A stretch of DNA of 19,581 nt from JBNJDJ01 sp051744845 (GCA_051744845.1 JBNJDJ010000036.1:1-19581), one strand, 5' to 3'; shown: positions 1 to 7,314, counted from the stretch's first letter. Notes: generated from the letters alone by a model not told the origin. Program-made: numbers and translations.

Positions 1-693
1 TATAAAAATATTGACAGATATGATGTAACTTTGAAAGAAAATTTAAGTTCAGTAAGCGAGAATTTTAAGGTGATTAATAAAAATGCTAAAAGATTTAAAA
101 AAATTAATGTACTAGCGAAAATTGAATTTGCTCGATTAGATATGGCTGACCAAGCACATATTAAAAATATTGATAAAATCATAACTCAATTTATTCAGTT
201 TACAAAGAAAAATGAAAGAGCTTTAGATAATATTGAAAAAAATTTAGTCAAAGAAATTGAAGAATTTAGAGAAATTAGAAAAGAGACAAATAAAGATTTA
301 GATGAAGCTACTGATGTAATTTTTGATACAAAAGAAGAACTGTCATATATTAAAGAAGCAATAAAAGATTCTATTAGTAATTTAACATATATTACTAAAG
401 ATTTATCTGAAGATGTACATAAAATTATAGATCAATTTGAGAAATTTAGTGATATGACTCATATTGTGACAAATGTAGAAGACATTTTAGATAAGACTCA
501 TAATGAGGCAGAGTTAATAAAATCTTCTTTAATGGAAAAATATGATATTGATAATTGGCAAATTACTAATGACTATTATAGTGAAGTAGAAAAAGAATTT
601 ACAAGTTATATTGAAAGAAAAACTGCTCAAGAAACATTTGAAAAACCTGATATAGATACTGGTAGTGAAGGTGGAGAATTAACATTATTTTAA
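1..693 (+). CDS. Chemoreceptor-like cytoplasmic coiled-coil protein, 3' part only
   Basis: The reading frame is open to the first base of the window, so the gene starts upstream. The TTG at 31 is an internal Leu codon rather than a demonstrated start. The visible 230 residues are mostly charged heptad-like helix with no membrane segment. A stretch near 100-190 reads INVLAKIEFARLDM and then a helix with IDKIITQFIQF. This resembles the hairpin tip of methyl-accepting chemotaxis signalling domains (INLLALNAAIEAARAG followed by a VADEVRKLA-like helix), but it is strongly diverged. The protein ends in an acidic tail closing with GELTLF. The next gene, a response regulator, starts 9 bases after the stop, so the two are probably co-transcribed. 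I infer a soluble sensor or scaffold that acts with the downstream signalling proteins. The chemoreceptor relationship is tentative; it could be just a coiled-coil protein. Confidence 0.5.
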   Translation, partial: YKNIDRYDVTLKENLSSVSENFKVINKNAKRFKKINVLAKIEFARLDMADQAHIKNIDKIITQFIQFTKKNERALDNIEKNLVKEIEEFREIRKETNKDLDEATDVIFDTKEELSYIKEAIKDSISNLTYITKDLSEDVHKIIDQFEKFSDMTHIVTNVEDILDKTHNEAELIKSSLMEKYDIDNWQITNDYYSEVEKEFTSYIERKTAQETFEKPDIDTGSEGGELTLF

Positions 694-702
694 GGAGAAA
701 AA

Positions 703-1932
703 ATGATAAAAATTTTAGTTGTTGAAGATTCTAAAGTTTCTCAAAAAAAGATTTTAGATAGTTTATATAAATTAAATTATGAAAAAATTGATATAGCTTC
801 AAATGGAAAACAAGCTATTGAATTAGTTAAAAATAAAGAATATGATTTGATTATTATGGATATTTACTTAGATAATGAGTTAGATGGTATTGAAACTTCT
901 GAGAAAATTTTAGAAATATTTTTAGTTCCTATTATATTTTTAACAAACACTTTAGATATTAATTTGAAAATAAATACTCCAATGGTATATTTAAATAAAC
1001 CTTTTACTATTTATGAGTTAAAACATAATATTGAGATTGTTTTAGAACAATTTAGCTTGAAAAAATCATTATCTACAAGAGCCAAATGGTTTGAATCTCT
1101 TTTTGAATATTTGCCAGAGCCTACTTTGATGTTTGATAAAAAATTTAAAATAACAGGTTGTAACAAAATTTATAAGAAAAAATTTCATTTTAATCACAAA
1201 GAAATAAGTGGTAGAAAGTTAGAAGAGTTTTTAAATGGGCATTTATCAATAAACAAATTAAAAAATACATTATTATCAAAAAGAAATTTCAAAGAAAATG
1301 TTATTTTATATTTTAATGAAGGAAGTGCAAATCATTTTATAGTTAAAGCTTTTCCAGTATATCGTAATAATCAGTTTATAGGTGGTTACCTAATGTATAT
1401 TGATATAACTTTGATAAAACAAAAAGAAAAAGAAATCAGATTTTTAAGTGAACACGATTCTTTAACTGGACTTTTTAATAGAAGATATTTTCAAAATAAA
1501 CTAGAAAATTTATCTAAATCAAAGAAAAAATTCCATTTGATAATTGGGGATTTAGATAATCTTAAAAAAGTAAATGATACATATGGACATAAACTTGGGG
1601 ATTATTATATAAAGAAAATTAGTAAAATTTTTAAAAGTGTTTTTTCTAAAAATAGTTTTATATCTAGAATTGGTGGAGATGAATTCGGTATCATAATTTT
1701 AAAATATTCTAAAGAAAGAATTAAAAATAATTGTATAAAAATAAAAAAAGAGTGTAAAAAAATAACTAAAAAAGAGAACTTAGATATTCCACTTGAAATT
1801 TCGATTGGATGGAGTTTAAAAAATGTAAATGAGAAAACAAATATCACTCAAATATTTAATAAAGCTGACAATATGATGTATAAAGACAAAGAAAATAAGA
1901 CGAAATGGAAAATAGGGGATAATTATGAATGA
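703..1932 (+). CDS. Response regulator with receiver, PAS and GGDEF domains (probable diguanylate cyclase)
   Basis: This 409-residue protein probably makes cyclic di-GMP in response to phosphorylation. Residues 1-117 form a receiver domain: acidic pair E8/D9, phospho-acceptor D53 in LIIMDIY, T81, and K99 in LNKPF. Residues about 125-240 look like a PAS domain (SLFEYLPEPTLMFD and onward). Residues about 245-405 are a GGDEF domain with HDSLTGLFNRR, the metal-binding DLDNLKKVND and an intact GGDEF motif at 324-328, so catalysis is expected. No RxxD inhibitory site is visible just before GGDEF, so product inhibition may be weak. The ATG follows an AAGGAG site about 6 bases upstream. The 3' end overlaps the next gene by 8 bases, suggesting translational coupling. 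No partner histidine kinase is seen in the window. Confidence 0.9.
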   Translation: MIKILVVEDSKVSQKKILDSLYKLNYEKIDIASNGKQAIELVKNKEYDLIIMDIYLDNELDGIETSEKILEIFLVPIIFLTNTLDINLKINTPMVYLNKPFTIYELKHNIEIVLEQFSLKKSLSTRAKWFESLFEYLPEPTLMFDKKFKITGCNKIYKKKFHFNHKEISGRKLEEFLNGHLSINKLKNTLLSKRNFKENVILYFNEGSANHFIVKAFPVYRNNQFIGGYLMYIDITLIKQKEKEIRFLSEHDSLTGLFNRRYFQNKLENLSKSKKKFHLIIGDLDNLKKVNDTYGHKLGDYYIKKISKIFKSVFSKNSFISRIGGDEFGIIILKYSKERIKNNCIKIKKECKKITKKENLDIPLEISIGWSLKNVNEKTNITQIFNKADNMMYKDKENKTKWKIGDNYE

Positions 1933-2311
1933 TTTTTATAAAATTGAGAATGTTAATAATAAAAAAATTAGTAAAATAAATAATGTAATAAATGAAATAG
2001 TTTCTAAATATAATATTAAAAAATTTAATGTTACTTTAGTTTTTTATGAACTAATCAATAATGCGTTAAGTTATGGTGAACCTGAAATAAATATAATTTT
2101 TAAATTATATGATAATTATTTTTTATTTAGGATTAATGACAATGGTCAAGGCTTTGATTATAAAAAGTATTTTAACTATGATAAGCACATAATTAAGGAA
2201 AAATCTATTGATGAAAGTGGTAGAGGTATTTATTTAGCTAAAAATTTTTCTGATAAATTGATATATAATAGGTTGGGAAATAGTGTACTTGCTTTGTTTT
2301 ATGAAAAATAG
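1925..2311 (+). CDS. RsbW-like GHKL ATPase / serine-kinase family protein
   Basis: This 128-residue protein is a stand-alone histidine-kinase-like ATPase domain of the anti-sigma-factor (RsbW/SpoIIAB) type. The N box is ELINNALSYG (E42, N45/N46). The G1 box is NDNGQGF (D72 to G76) and the G2 box is SGRGIYLAKN (G99 to G101). There is no dimerisation/phospho-histidine domain and no membrane segment. Family members bind ATP and either phosphorylate a STAS antagonist or sequester a sigma factor or other partner. The gene overlaps the GGDEF regulator by 8 bases and lies 8 bases before a SpoIIE-type phosphatase gene, the usual functional opposite of such a kinase. No STAS protein or sigma factor is in the window, so its target is unknown. 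It may serve c-di-GMP or chemoreceptor-like signalling instead of a sigma factor. Confidence 0.82.
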   Translation: MNDFYKIENVNNKKISKINNVINEIVSKYNIKKFNVTLVFYELINNALSYGEPEINIIFKLYDNYFLFRINDNGQGFDYKKYFNYDKHIIKEKSIDESGRGIYLAKNFSDKLIYNRLGNSVLALFYEK

Positions 2312-2319
2312 GAGGAAAA

Positions 2320-3738
2320 ATGTTTAAAATTATAAACAAAGACAATTGGCAAATTAATGTTTTATTATTTGAATTATCAGAAAAAATTTTTTTAGATCTT
2401 TTAGATATATCGTTTGATTTTTTAGTAGAGATAAATTTATTAGATGATATTAGTGAAGATATTCAAGGAGATATTTTAATAATAGACTATAAAAGTTATA
2501 AAAAATATAAAGATACACTTAATTTTAAATACAAGTATATTTTTGGAGTAATAGATAATAGCTTTAAAATTGAAAAAATTAATAAATTACAAAATACCTT
2601 TGATGAAATTTTTTATGAAAAAGATTTAAAAGAAATTTTAGAAAAAAAGATAAAATTTTATAATAAAATTTTGAAAACAAAGAAGGAAAATCAAATAACT
2701 TATGAGATTTTAAATAGTGTTGATAATTTAGTTGTTATAACTGATCAAGAGGGAAAAATTGAATATGTAAATAATAAATTTTTAGAAACTACTAGTTACA
2801 GGTATGAAGAGGTCATTGGTAATAAACCAAATATACTAAAATCAAATAAGCATACTGAAAAGTTTTATAAGAATTTATGGAAGACAATTAATTCTAATAA
2901 AGTATGGTCAGGTATGTTTATAAATAAAACTAAATATAATAATTTGATATATGAAGATGCAATAATTACTCCTATAAAAATTGATAAAATCAATGATAGA
3001 AAAAAGTTTGTTAAAATATCTAGAAATATAACTCAAATGCAATATAATAATGAAAAAATAATTTCAAATACAAAATTAATCAAAGAAGTGTTAAATAAGT
3101 CATTACCATCAAAAAATTATAATGATAAAAATATAAAAATTGAGTATTTATTAGAATATAAAGATATAATTGGTGGTGATTTAGTTTGGTATAGTAAAAT
3201 TAATAATAAGTATTTCGTTTTAGTATTAGATATATCAGGACGTGATTTAACTTCATCATTAATATTAATGGATATTTTAATGATAGTGAAAGATTATAAA
3301 AATATCTATTCAATAGATAAAATTTTAAAAATGATTTCAAAAAGAGTCGATTTTTTTAATGAAAATATTGAAATACCTAGATTTCTAAGTGTATTTATTG
3401 GAGTAGTTGATATAAAAGAAAAAAAATTAGATTATATTAATGCTTCAAACTTAGACGGATATATATATAATAATGAGGTTAAAACTTTAGAAAGTGAATA
3501 TTTACCTTTAGGTTTAAATTCGAATCAAAATTATAAACTTTCTAATATTAATTTAAAAGAAAATGATAAATTATGTATATATACAGATGGACTTTTATTT
3601 TTAGAAAGTGAAAAATTTAAAATCAAAGAGAATGTTAAAGATAATAAAAATATAATTAGAAGTGTAAAAAACGAGTTGGAATTCCATAAAAACATAAAAG
3701 ATGATTTGTCAATAATAAATATTGGAATCAAAACTTAA
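2320..3738 (+). CDS. Receiver-like, PAS and SpoIIE-type (PP2C) phosphatase protein
   Basis: This 472-residue protein has three parts. Residues about 10-115 show an alternating strand/helix pattern like a receiver domain (NVLLFEL, GDILIIDY with D56, KYIFGVID, FDEIFYEK), but the first-strand acidic pair is reduced to E18. Residues about 125-240 are a PAS domain (ILNSVDNLVVITDQEGKIEY, then the typical NKFLETTSY). Residues about 255-472 match a SpoIIE/RsbU phosphatase. The metal-binding acids are in place: GGD at 285-287, D304 in LDISGRD, D423 in YTDGL, and D461/D462 near the end. Family members dephosphorylate Ser/Thr on STAS antagonist proteins, reversing RsbW-type kinases such as the one just upstream. 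GGAGG before the ATG gives a good start. The gene ends the signalling cluster; a 124-base gap follows. Confidence 0.85.
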   Translation: MFKIINKDNWQINVLLFELSEKIFLDLLDISFDFLVEINLLDDISEDIQGDILIIDYKSYKKYKDTLNFKYKYIFGVIDNSFKIEKINKLQNTFDEIFYEKDLKEILEKKIKFYNKILKTKKENQITYEILNSVDNLVVITDQEGKIEYVNNKFLETTSYRYEEVIGNKPNILKSNKHTEKFYKNLWKTINSNKVWSGMFINKTKYNNLIYEDAIITPIKIDKINDRKKFVKISRNITQMQYNNEKIISNTKLIKEVLNKSLPSKNYNDKNIKIEYLLEYKDIIGGDLVWYSKINNKYFVLVLDISGRDLTSSLILMDILMIVKDYKNIYSIDKILKMISKRVDFFNENIEIPRFLSVFIGVVDIKEKKLDYINASNLDGYIYNNEVKTLESEYLPLGLNSNQNYKLSNINLKENDKLCIYTDGLLFLESEKFKIKENVKDNKNIIRSVKNELEFHKNIKDDLSIINIGIKT

Positions 3739-3785
3739 GCAAAGTATATAAAAAATCTTCATTATTTTGTGGATTTATAGTATAT

Positions 3786-3814
3786 TTTTAAATAAACTAT
3801 TATTTTAATATAAT
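3786..3814 (+). promoter_or_regulatory. Possible promoter for pgi (weak)
   Basis: The 124 bases between the phosphatase gene and pgi contain a TATAAT at 3809-3814. The position 17 bases upstream (3786-3791, TTTTAA) is a poor match to TTGACA. In sequence this A+T-rich, a TATAAT can occur by chance, so this is only the best candidate. No clear intrinsic terminator for the signalling genes is visible in the gap. Confidence 0.28.
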
Positions 3815-3862
3815 TTATGATATTTTATAAATGGAATTTAATATATATTTTAAGGAGGAATT

Positions 3863-5200
3863 ATGTCAGAAATAAAATTTGATTATTCAGATAGTTTTAT
3901 AAATGATGAAGAAATTAAAGCAATGGAAGAGTTTACTCATGTTGCTCATGATATGCTTCATAATAAAACTGGATTAGGAAATGATTTTTTAGGTTGGTTA
4001 GAGTTACCTAAAGAATATGATAAAAAAGAATTTCAAAAAATAAAACAAGTTGCAGAAAAGATTCAAAATCAATCGGAAGTTTTATTAGTTGTAGGAATAG
4101 GAGGTTCATATTTAGGAGCTAAATCAACTGTAGAAGCCTTAACAAATAGTTTTTATAATGATTTAGATGAAGATGATAGAGAAACTCCTAAAGTTTATTT
4201 CGCAGGTAATAATATTTCTGGAAGGTATTTAAAACATTTAGTTAATTTAGTTAAAGATAAAGATTTCAGCGTTAACGTTATTTCTAAATCTGGAACTACA
4301 ACTGAAACAGCTATTGCTTTTAGAGTCTTTAGAGATTTATTAGAAAAGAAATATGGTGAAGATGGTGCTAAAGAAAGAATTTTTGCGACTACAGATAAAG
4401 AAAGAGGAGCATTAAAATCTTTAGCAGATGAAAAAGGATATGAGACATTTGTAATACCAGATAATGTAGGTGGAAGATATTCTGTTTTAACACCTGTAGG
4501 TTTATTACCTATTGCAGTTTCTGGATTAGATATAGACGAGCTAATGAAAGGTGCATTTGATGGAATGAAAGAATATTCTAAAAAGGATATTGAATCAAAT
4601 CCATGTTATCAATACGCTATTATTAGAAATTGTTTATATAATAAGGGTAAAACTACTGAAATATTAGTAGATTATGACCCATCACTTTCTTATGTAGGAG
4701 AATGGTGGAAACAATTATATGGAGAAAGTGAAGGTAAAGATGGTAAAGGGATTTTCCCAGCATCTGTTCATTTTTCAACTGATCTGCATTCAATGGGACA
4801 ATTTATTCAAGATGGAAAAAAAGATTTTTTTGAGACAATCATAAATATTGAAAATTATGATGAAGATATAGATATTCCTTATGTAGAAAAGAATTTAGAT
4901 GGATTAAATTATTTATCAGATAAATCTTTTAATTATGTTAATCAAAAAGCATATGAAGCTACAAGAATGGCTCATGTAGATGGTAATGTTCCTAACCTAG
5001 TTATTTCATTAGATAAATTAGACGAGTATAATTTTGGTAAACTACTTTATTTCTTTGAAAAAGCTTGTGGTATAAGTGGGTATTTGTTAGGAGTTAATCC
5101 ATTTAATCAACCAGGTGTAGAAGCTTATAAAAAGAATATGTTTGCTCTATTAGGTAAAGAAGGCTATGAAGATCTAAGAGAGAAGTTATTAAATAGATAA
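3863..5200 (+). CDS. pgi: Glucose-6-phosphate isomerase
   Basis: This enzyme interconverts glucose 6-phosphate and fructose 6-phosphate in cytoplasmic glycolysis/gluconeogenesis. The 445-residue length fits the shorter bacterial PGI type. Family blocks are complete and in order: GIGGSYLGAKSTVEAL (sugar-phosphate binding), VISKSGTTTETAIAF, the NVGGRYSVLTPVGLLP signature, GKDGKGIFPA, STDLHSMGQ with the catalytic-region His, and GISGYLLGVNPFNQPGVEAYK, carrying the C-terminal catalytic Lys. The ATG is preceded by an ideal AAGGAGGA site at 3852-3859. An intrinsic terminator 7 bases after the stop marks it as a single-gene transcript at its 3' end. Nothing is unusual except the general A+T richness shared with its neighbours. 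Confidence 0.97.
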   Translation: MSEIKFDYSDSFINDEEIKAMEEFTHVAHDMLHNKTGLGNDFLGWLELPKEYDKKEFQKIKQVAEKIQNQSEVLLVVGIGGSYLGAKSTVEALTNSFYNDLDEDDRETPKVYFAGNNISGRYLKHLVNLVKDKDFSVNVISKSGTTTETAIAFRVFRDLLEKKYGEDGAKERIFATTDKERGALKSLADEKGYETFVIPDNVGGRYSVLTPVGLLPIAVSGLDIDELMKGAFDGMKEYSKKDIESNPCYQYAIIRNCLYNKGKTTEILVDYDPSLSYVGEWWKQLYGESEGKDGKGIFPASVHFSTDLHSMGQFIQDGKKDFFETIINIENYDEDIDIPYVEKNLDGLNYLSDKSFNYVNQKAYEATRMAHVDGNVPNLVISLDKLDEYNFGKLLYFFEKACGISGYLLGVNPFNQPGVEAYKKNMFALLGKEGYEDLREKLLNR

Positions 5201-5206
5201 ATTTTT

Positions 5207-5233
5207 AACCTACGGATTAAACCGTAGGTTTTT
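5207..5233 (+). terminator. Intrinsic terminator after pgi
   Basis: A perfect 9-bp stem (AACCTACGG at 5207-5215 with CCGTAGGTT at 5222-5230) encloses a 6-base loop and runs into a short T tract (5229-5233). It starts 7 bases after the pgi stop codon. Confidence 0.9.
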
Positions 5234-5254
5234 ATATATTAATAAGATATTTTT

Positions 5255-5283
5255 TTGTAAAATACAATATTTTAATATATCAT
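5255..5283 (+). promoter_or_regulatory. Probable sigma-A promoter for the larA-like gene
   Basis: TTGTAA at 5255-5260 and TATCAT at 5278-5283 are separated by exactly 17 bases and match sigma-A -35/-10 boxes at 4 of 6 and 5 of 6 positions. It sits after the pgi terminator and about 15 bases before the AAGGAGA ribosome binding site at 5299-5305. Confidence 0.5.
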
Positions 5284-5308
5284 TAGTAAAAAGGATTTAA
5301 GGAGAGAT

Positions 5309-6562
5309 ATGCTAAAAGAAAATATTAAATATGGAAAAGATAAAAAAACATTTACAATTGATAAAAATTTAAATTACGAAGTTTTAAAACCAAAAGAAAT
5401 TAAAACTACCCAAAATGAATCTGAACTAATAAATCAGGCGCTTAATAATCCTATAGAATCTAAAATGATAAAAGATAGTTTTAACAAAGAAGATAAAATT
5501 TCTATAGTAACTAGTGATATTACAAGACCTCTTCCTAGTTATAAGATACTTCCGCATATAATAAAGAGACTTAAAAATATTGGAATTAAAGAAAAAAATA
5601 TAACTATAATATTTGCTTTAGGAAGTCATCGTAAACATAGCGATTTAGAAAAAGAAAAGTTAGTTGGCAAAGAGATTTATAATTCAAATATTATTCTTAA
5701 AGACCATGATATGGAAAAATGTATAAATTTAGGTAAGTGTAAAAATAATACACCTGTAGATGTTTTAAATAAAGTAGTTCAATCTGATAGAGTGATATGT
5801 TTAGGAAATATTGATTATCATTATTTTGCTGGATATAGTGGAGGAATGAAAGCAATTATGCCAGGAGTTTCGAGTTGGGAAGCAATTTCTGAAAATCATT
5901 CAAATATGATTAAACCAGAGGCTCAAACAGGAAATTTAGAAACTAATCCTGTAAGACAAGATATTGATGAAGTTTTAGATTTTGTAAATGTAGATTATAT
6001 ATTTAATGTTGTATTAGATACTAATAAACATATTTTAAAAGCATTTTTTGGTCATCCAATTAAAGCTCATAGAGAAGGATGCAAATATTTAGATTCATTA
6101 TATGAAGTAGAAATAAAGAAAAAATTTGATATTGTAATTGCTTCACCAGGAGGATTTCCAAAAGATATAAATTTATATCAATCTCAAAAATCTTTAGATA
6201 ATGCTAAACATGCGACTAAGAATTATGGTATAATAATTTTAGTTGCTAAATTAAATGATAGGTTTGGAGAAGAAAAATTTAAAAATTGGATGTTAAATAA
6301 AAAGCCTGATGAAATGATTAAAGATTTAGAAAAAAAATTTCAATTAGGAGCTCATAAAGCAGTAGCTATTGCTAAAATTATAAAAAATAAAAAAATATAT
6401 TTAATATCTGATTTAGATGATAAAGTTGTTAATAAAATTGGTTTTTTACCTTTTGATAATGTTCAAAATGCTTTGAATAAAGCAATTGAAGAATCTGATG
6501 AAAATCTAAGTGTTGCATTTATACCTTCGTCAGGAACAACATTACCTAAATTAAAGATTTAA
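5309..6562 (+). CDS. larA: LarA-type nickel-pincer racemase/epimerase (lactate racemase family)
   Basis: This 417-residue protein belongs to the LarA (DUF2088) family, whose founding member racemises D- and L-lactate using a nickel pincer nucleotide cofactor attached to a Lys. The key residues are present in the expected blocks: D70 and R73 in TSDITRPLPS, H107 in ALGSHR, H171 in DYHYFAGYSGG, K181 in GGMKAIMPG (the cofactor-anchoring Lys position) and H197 in ENHSNM. These correspond to L. plantarum D72, R75, H108, H174, K184 and H200 as I recall them. LarA homologues act on several 2-hydroxy acids, so lactate is the likely but unproven substrate. No cofactor-biosynthesis genes (larB, larC, larE) are in the window. 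It has its own promoter and an AAGGAGA site 4 bases before the ATG, so it is a stand-alone gene. Confidence 0.85.
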   Translation: MLKENIKYGKDKKTFTIDKNLNYEVLKPKEIKTTQNESELINQALNNPIESKMIKDSFNKEDKISIVTSDITRPLPSYKILPHIIKRLKNIGIKEKNITIIFALGSHRKHSDLEKEKLVGKEIYNSNIILKDHDMEKCINLGKCKNNTPVDVLNKVVQSDRVICLGNIDYHYFAGYSGGMKAIMPGVSSWEAISENHSNMIKPEAQTGNLETNPVRQDIDEVLDFVNVDYIFNVVLDTNKHILKAFFGHPIKAHREGCKYLDSLYEVEIKKKFDIVIASPGGFPKDINLYQSQKSLDNAKHATKNYGIIILVAKLNDRFGEEKFKNWMLNKKPDEMIKDLEKKFQLGAHKAVAIAKIIKNKKIYLISDLDDKVVNKIGFLPFDNVQNALNKAIEESDENLSVAFIPSSGTTLPKLKI

Positions 6563-6575
6563 AAAGATTTTAATC

Positions 6576-6604
6576 TTGACAAACCTGCTAAGGATTAATA
6601 TAAT
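6576..6604 (+). promoter_or_regulatory. Perfect-consensus sigma-A promoter for the iscU-like gene
   Basis: TTGACA at 6576-6581 and TATAAT at 6599-6604 are both exact consensus boxes with an exact 17-base spacer. The site lies between the larA stop and the iscU-like start. A palindrome AAGATT-TT-AATCTT (6564-6577) abuts the -35 box. TTAATCTT (6570-6577) is also repeated inverted as AGGATTAA (6591-6598) with one G-T pair. Either could be an operator, but both are weak evidence in this base composition. Confidence 0.85.
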
Positions 6605-6654
6605 GAAGTTAAGATAAATTATAATAATATGTTAAATATAAATTAGGAGGTATT

Positions 6655-7080
6655 ATGTTATATTCAGAAAAAGTAATGGATCATTTCCAAAATCCGAGAA
6701 ATGTTGGAGCATTAGAAAATGCGGATGCTTCTGGAGAAGTTGGAAATGTTCAATGTGGTGATATAATGAAAATATATATAAAAGTTGAAGATGATGTTAT
6801 AACAGATATAACTTTTGAAACCTTTGGATGTGGTTCGGCTATAGCTTCTTCAAGTATTACTACTGAAATGGTTAAAGGAAAGACAATCAAAGAGGCCCTA
6901 GAGTTAAGTAATAGGGAAGTTGTTGAAGAATTAGGTGGACTTCCAAATTCTAAAGTACATTGTTCAGTATTAGCTGAGGATGCATTAAAAGTTGCAATAT
7001 ATAATTATGCTGAAAAAAATGGAAAGACTTATAAAGGGCTTAAAGACTTTAATCCAAGTAAAGTAAATCACGAACATTAA
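6655..7080 (+). CDS. iscU: IscU/NifU-like Fe-S cluster assembly scaffold
   Basis: This 141-residue scaffold builds Fe-S clusters from sulfur delivered by a cysteine desulfurase. The start MLYSEKVMDHFQNPRNVG is typical of the family. All three cluster ligands and the conserved Asp are present: C34 and D36 in QCGD, C59 in FGCGSAIASSS, and C103 in KVHCS. The C-terminal extension (about 30 residues after the last Cys) is common in the clostridial NifU-like type and does not contain the C-terminal Nfu domain of long NifU. The ATG follows AGGAGG. The usual partner desulfurase gene (iscS/nifS) and an Rrf2 regulator are not adjacent: larA lies upstream and the cobalamin riboswitch downstream. It therefore seems to be transcribed alone from its consensus promoter. 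Confidence 0.93.
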   Translation: MLYSEKVMDHFQNPRNVGALENADASGEVGNVQCGDIMKIYIKVEDDVITDITFETFGCGSAIASSSITTEMVKGKTIKEALELSNREVVEELGGLPNSKVHCSVLAEDALKVAIYNYAEKNGKTYKGLKDFNPSKVNHEH

Positions 7081-7081
7081 A

Positions 7082-7114
7082 CTAAAATAATTTTTTTGAC
7101 AAAGATTATTTTAG
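7082..7114 (+). repeat. Long inverted repeat surrounding the -35 box of the cob operon promoter
   Basis: CTAAAATAAT at 7082-7091 is exactly complementary to ATTATTTTAG at 7105-7114. The pairing extends inward over TTTT/AAAG with one T-G wobble to give a 14-bp hairpin with the 5-base loop TTGAC (7096-7100). There is no T tract after the 3' arm, so it is a poor intrinsic terminator for iscU. Its position over the -35 element fits an operator for a dimeric regulator. Confidence 0.6.
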
Positions 7115-7124
7115 ATGTTAAACT
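7096..7124 (+). promoter_or_regulatory. Probable promoter of the cobalamin operon
   Basis: TTGACA at 7096-7101 is an exact -35 box. Exactly 17 bases further is TAAACT at 7119-7124, a 4-of-6 match to the -10 consensus. Transcription would start near 7131, about a dozen bases before the riboswitch aptamer, which is the expected arrangement. Confidence 0.6.
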
Positions 7125-7143
7125 TATTTATAGAAATTAAATA

Positions 7144-7302
7144 TAGTTTTAGGTGCTTTTAGAGATAAAAGATAATAGGGAAACTAGGATAATAACTAGT
7201 GCAGCCCCCGCTACTGTAAATATCTTTAATATTTTACATATGTCACTGTGAAAATGGGAAGACGTAAAATATTGATATAGCCAGGAAACCTGCCTGAAAT
7301 TA
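7144..7302 (+). promoter_or_regulatory. Cobalamin (B12) riboswitch aptamer
   Basis: The conserved elements occur in order: AGGTGC at 7151-7156, GGGAAAC at 7178-7184, GCAGCCCCCGCTACTGTAA at 7201-7219, CACTG at 7244-7248, GGGAAG at 7256-7261, and the B12 box AGCCAGGAAACCTGCC at 7279-7294. A closing P1 helix is possible between TAGTTTTA (7144-7151) and TGAAATTA (7295-7302), with two wobble pairs. P2 (CTTTT/AAAAG) and a hairpin ACTAG/CTAGT are also visible. Riboswitches of this class usually bind adenosylcobalamin and switch expression off. The element sits directly before a cobalamin biosynthesis operon, with a terminator between aptamer and first gene. Confidence 0.97.
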
Positions 7303-7314
7303 GTTTTTAAAAAG

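Noticed and set aside
31..33. TTG at 31 as start of the first gene
   Set aside because: The frame stays open to base 1 and no ribosome binding site precedes the TTG, so the gene enters from outside the window.
3739..3862. Terminator or small RNA between the phosphatase gene and pgi
   Set aside because: The stretch is A+T-rich with no G+C-bearing stem followed by a T run and no recognisable conserved motif.
6576..6604. IscR/Rrf2 binding site in the iscU promoter spacer
   Set aside because: The CCTGCTAAGG segment has no convincing dyad symmetry and no Rrf2 gene is nearby.
7082..7114. Hairpin after iscU as an intrinsic terminator
   Set aside because: No T tract follows the 3' arm and the loop is a perfect -35 box; an operator or chance repeat fits better, although weak termination cannot be excluded.
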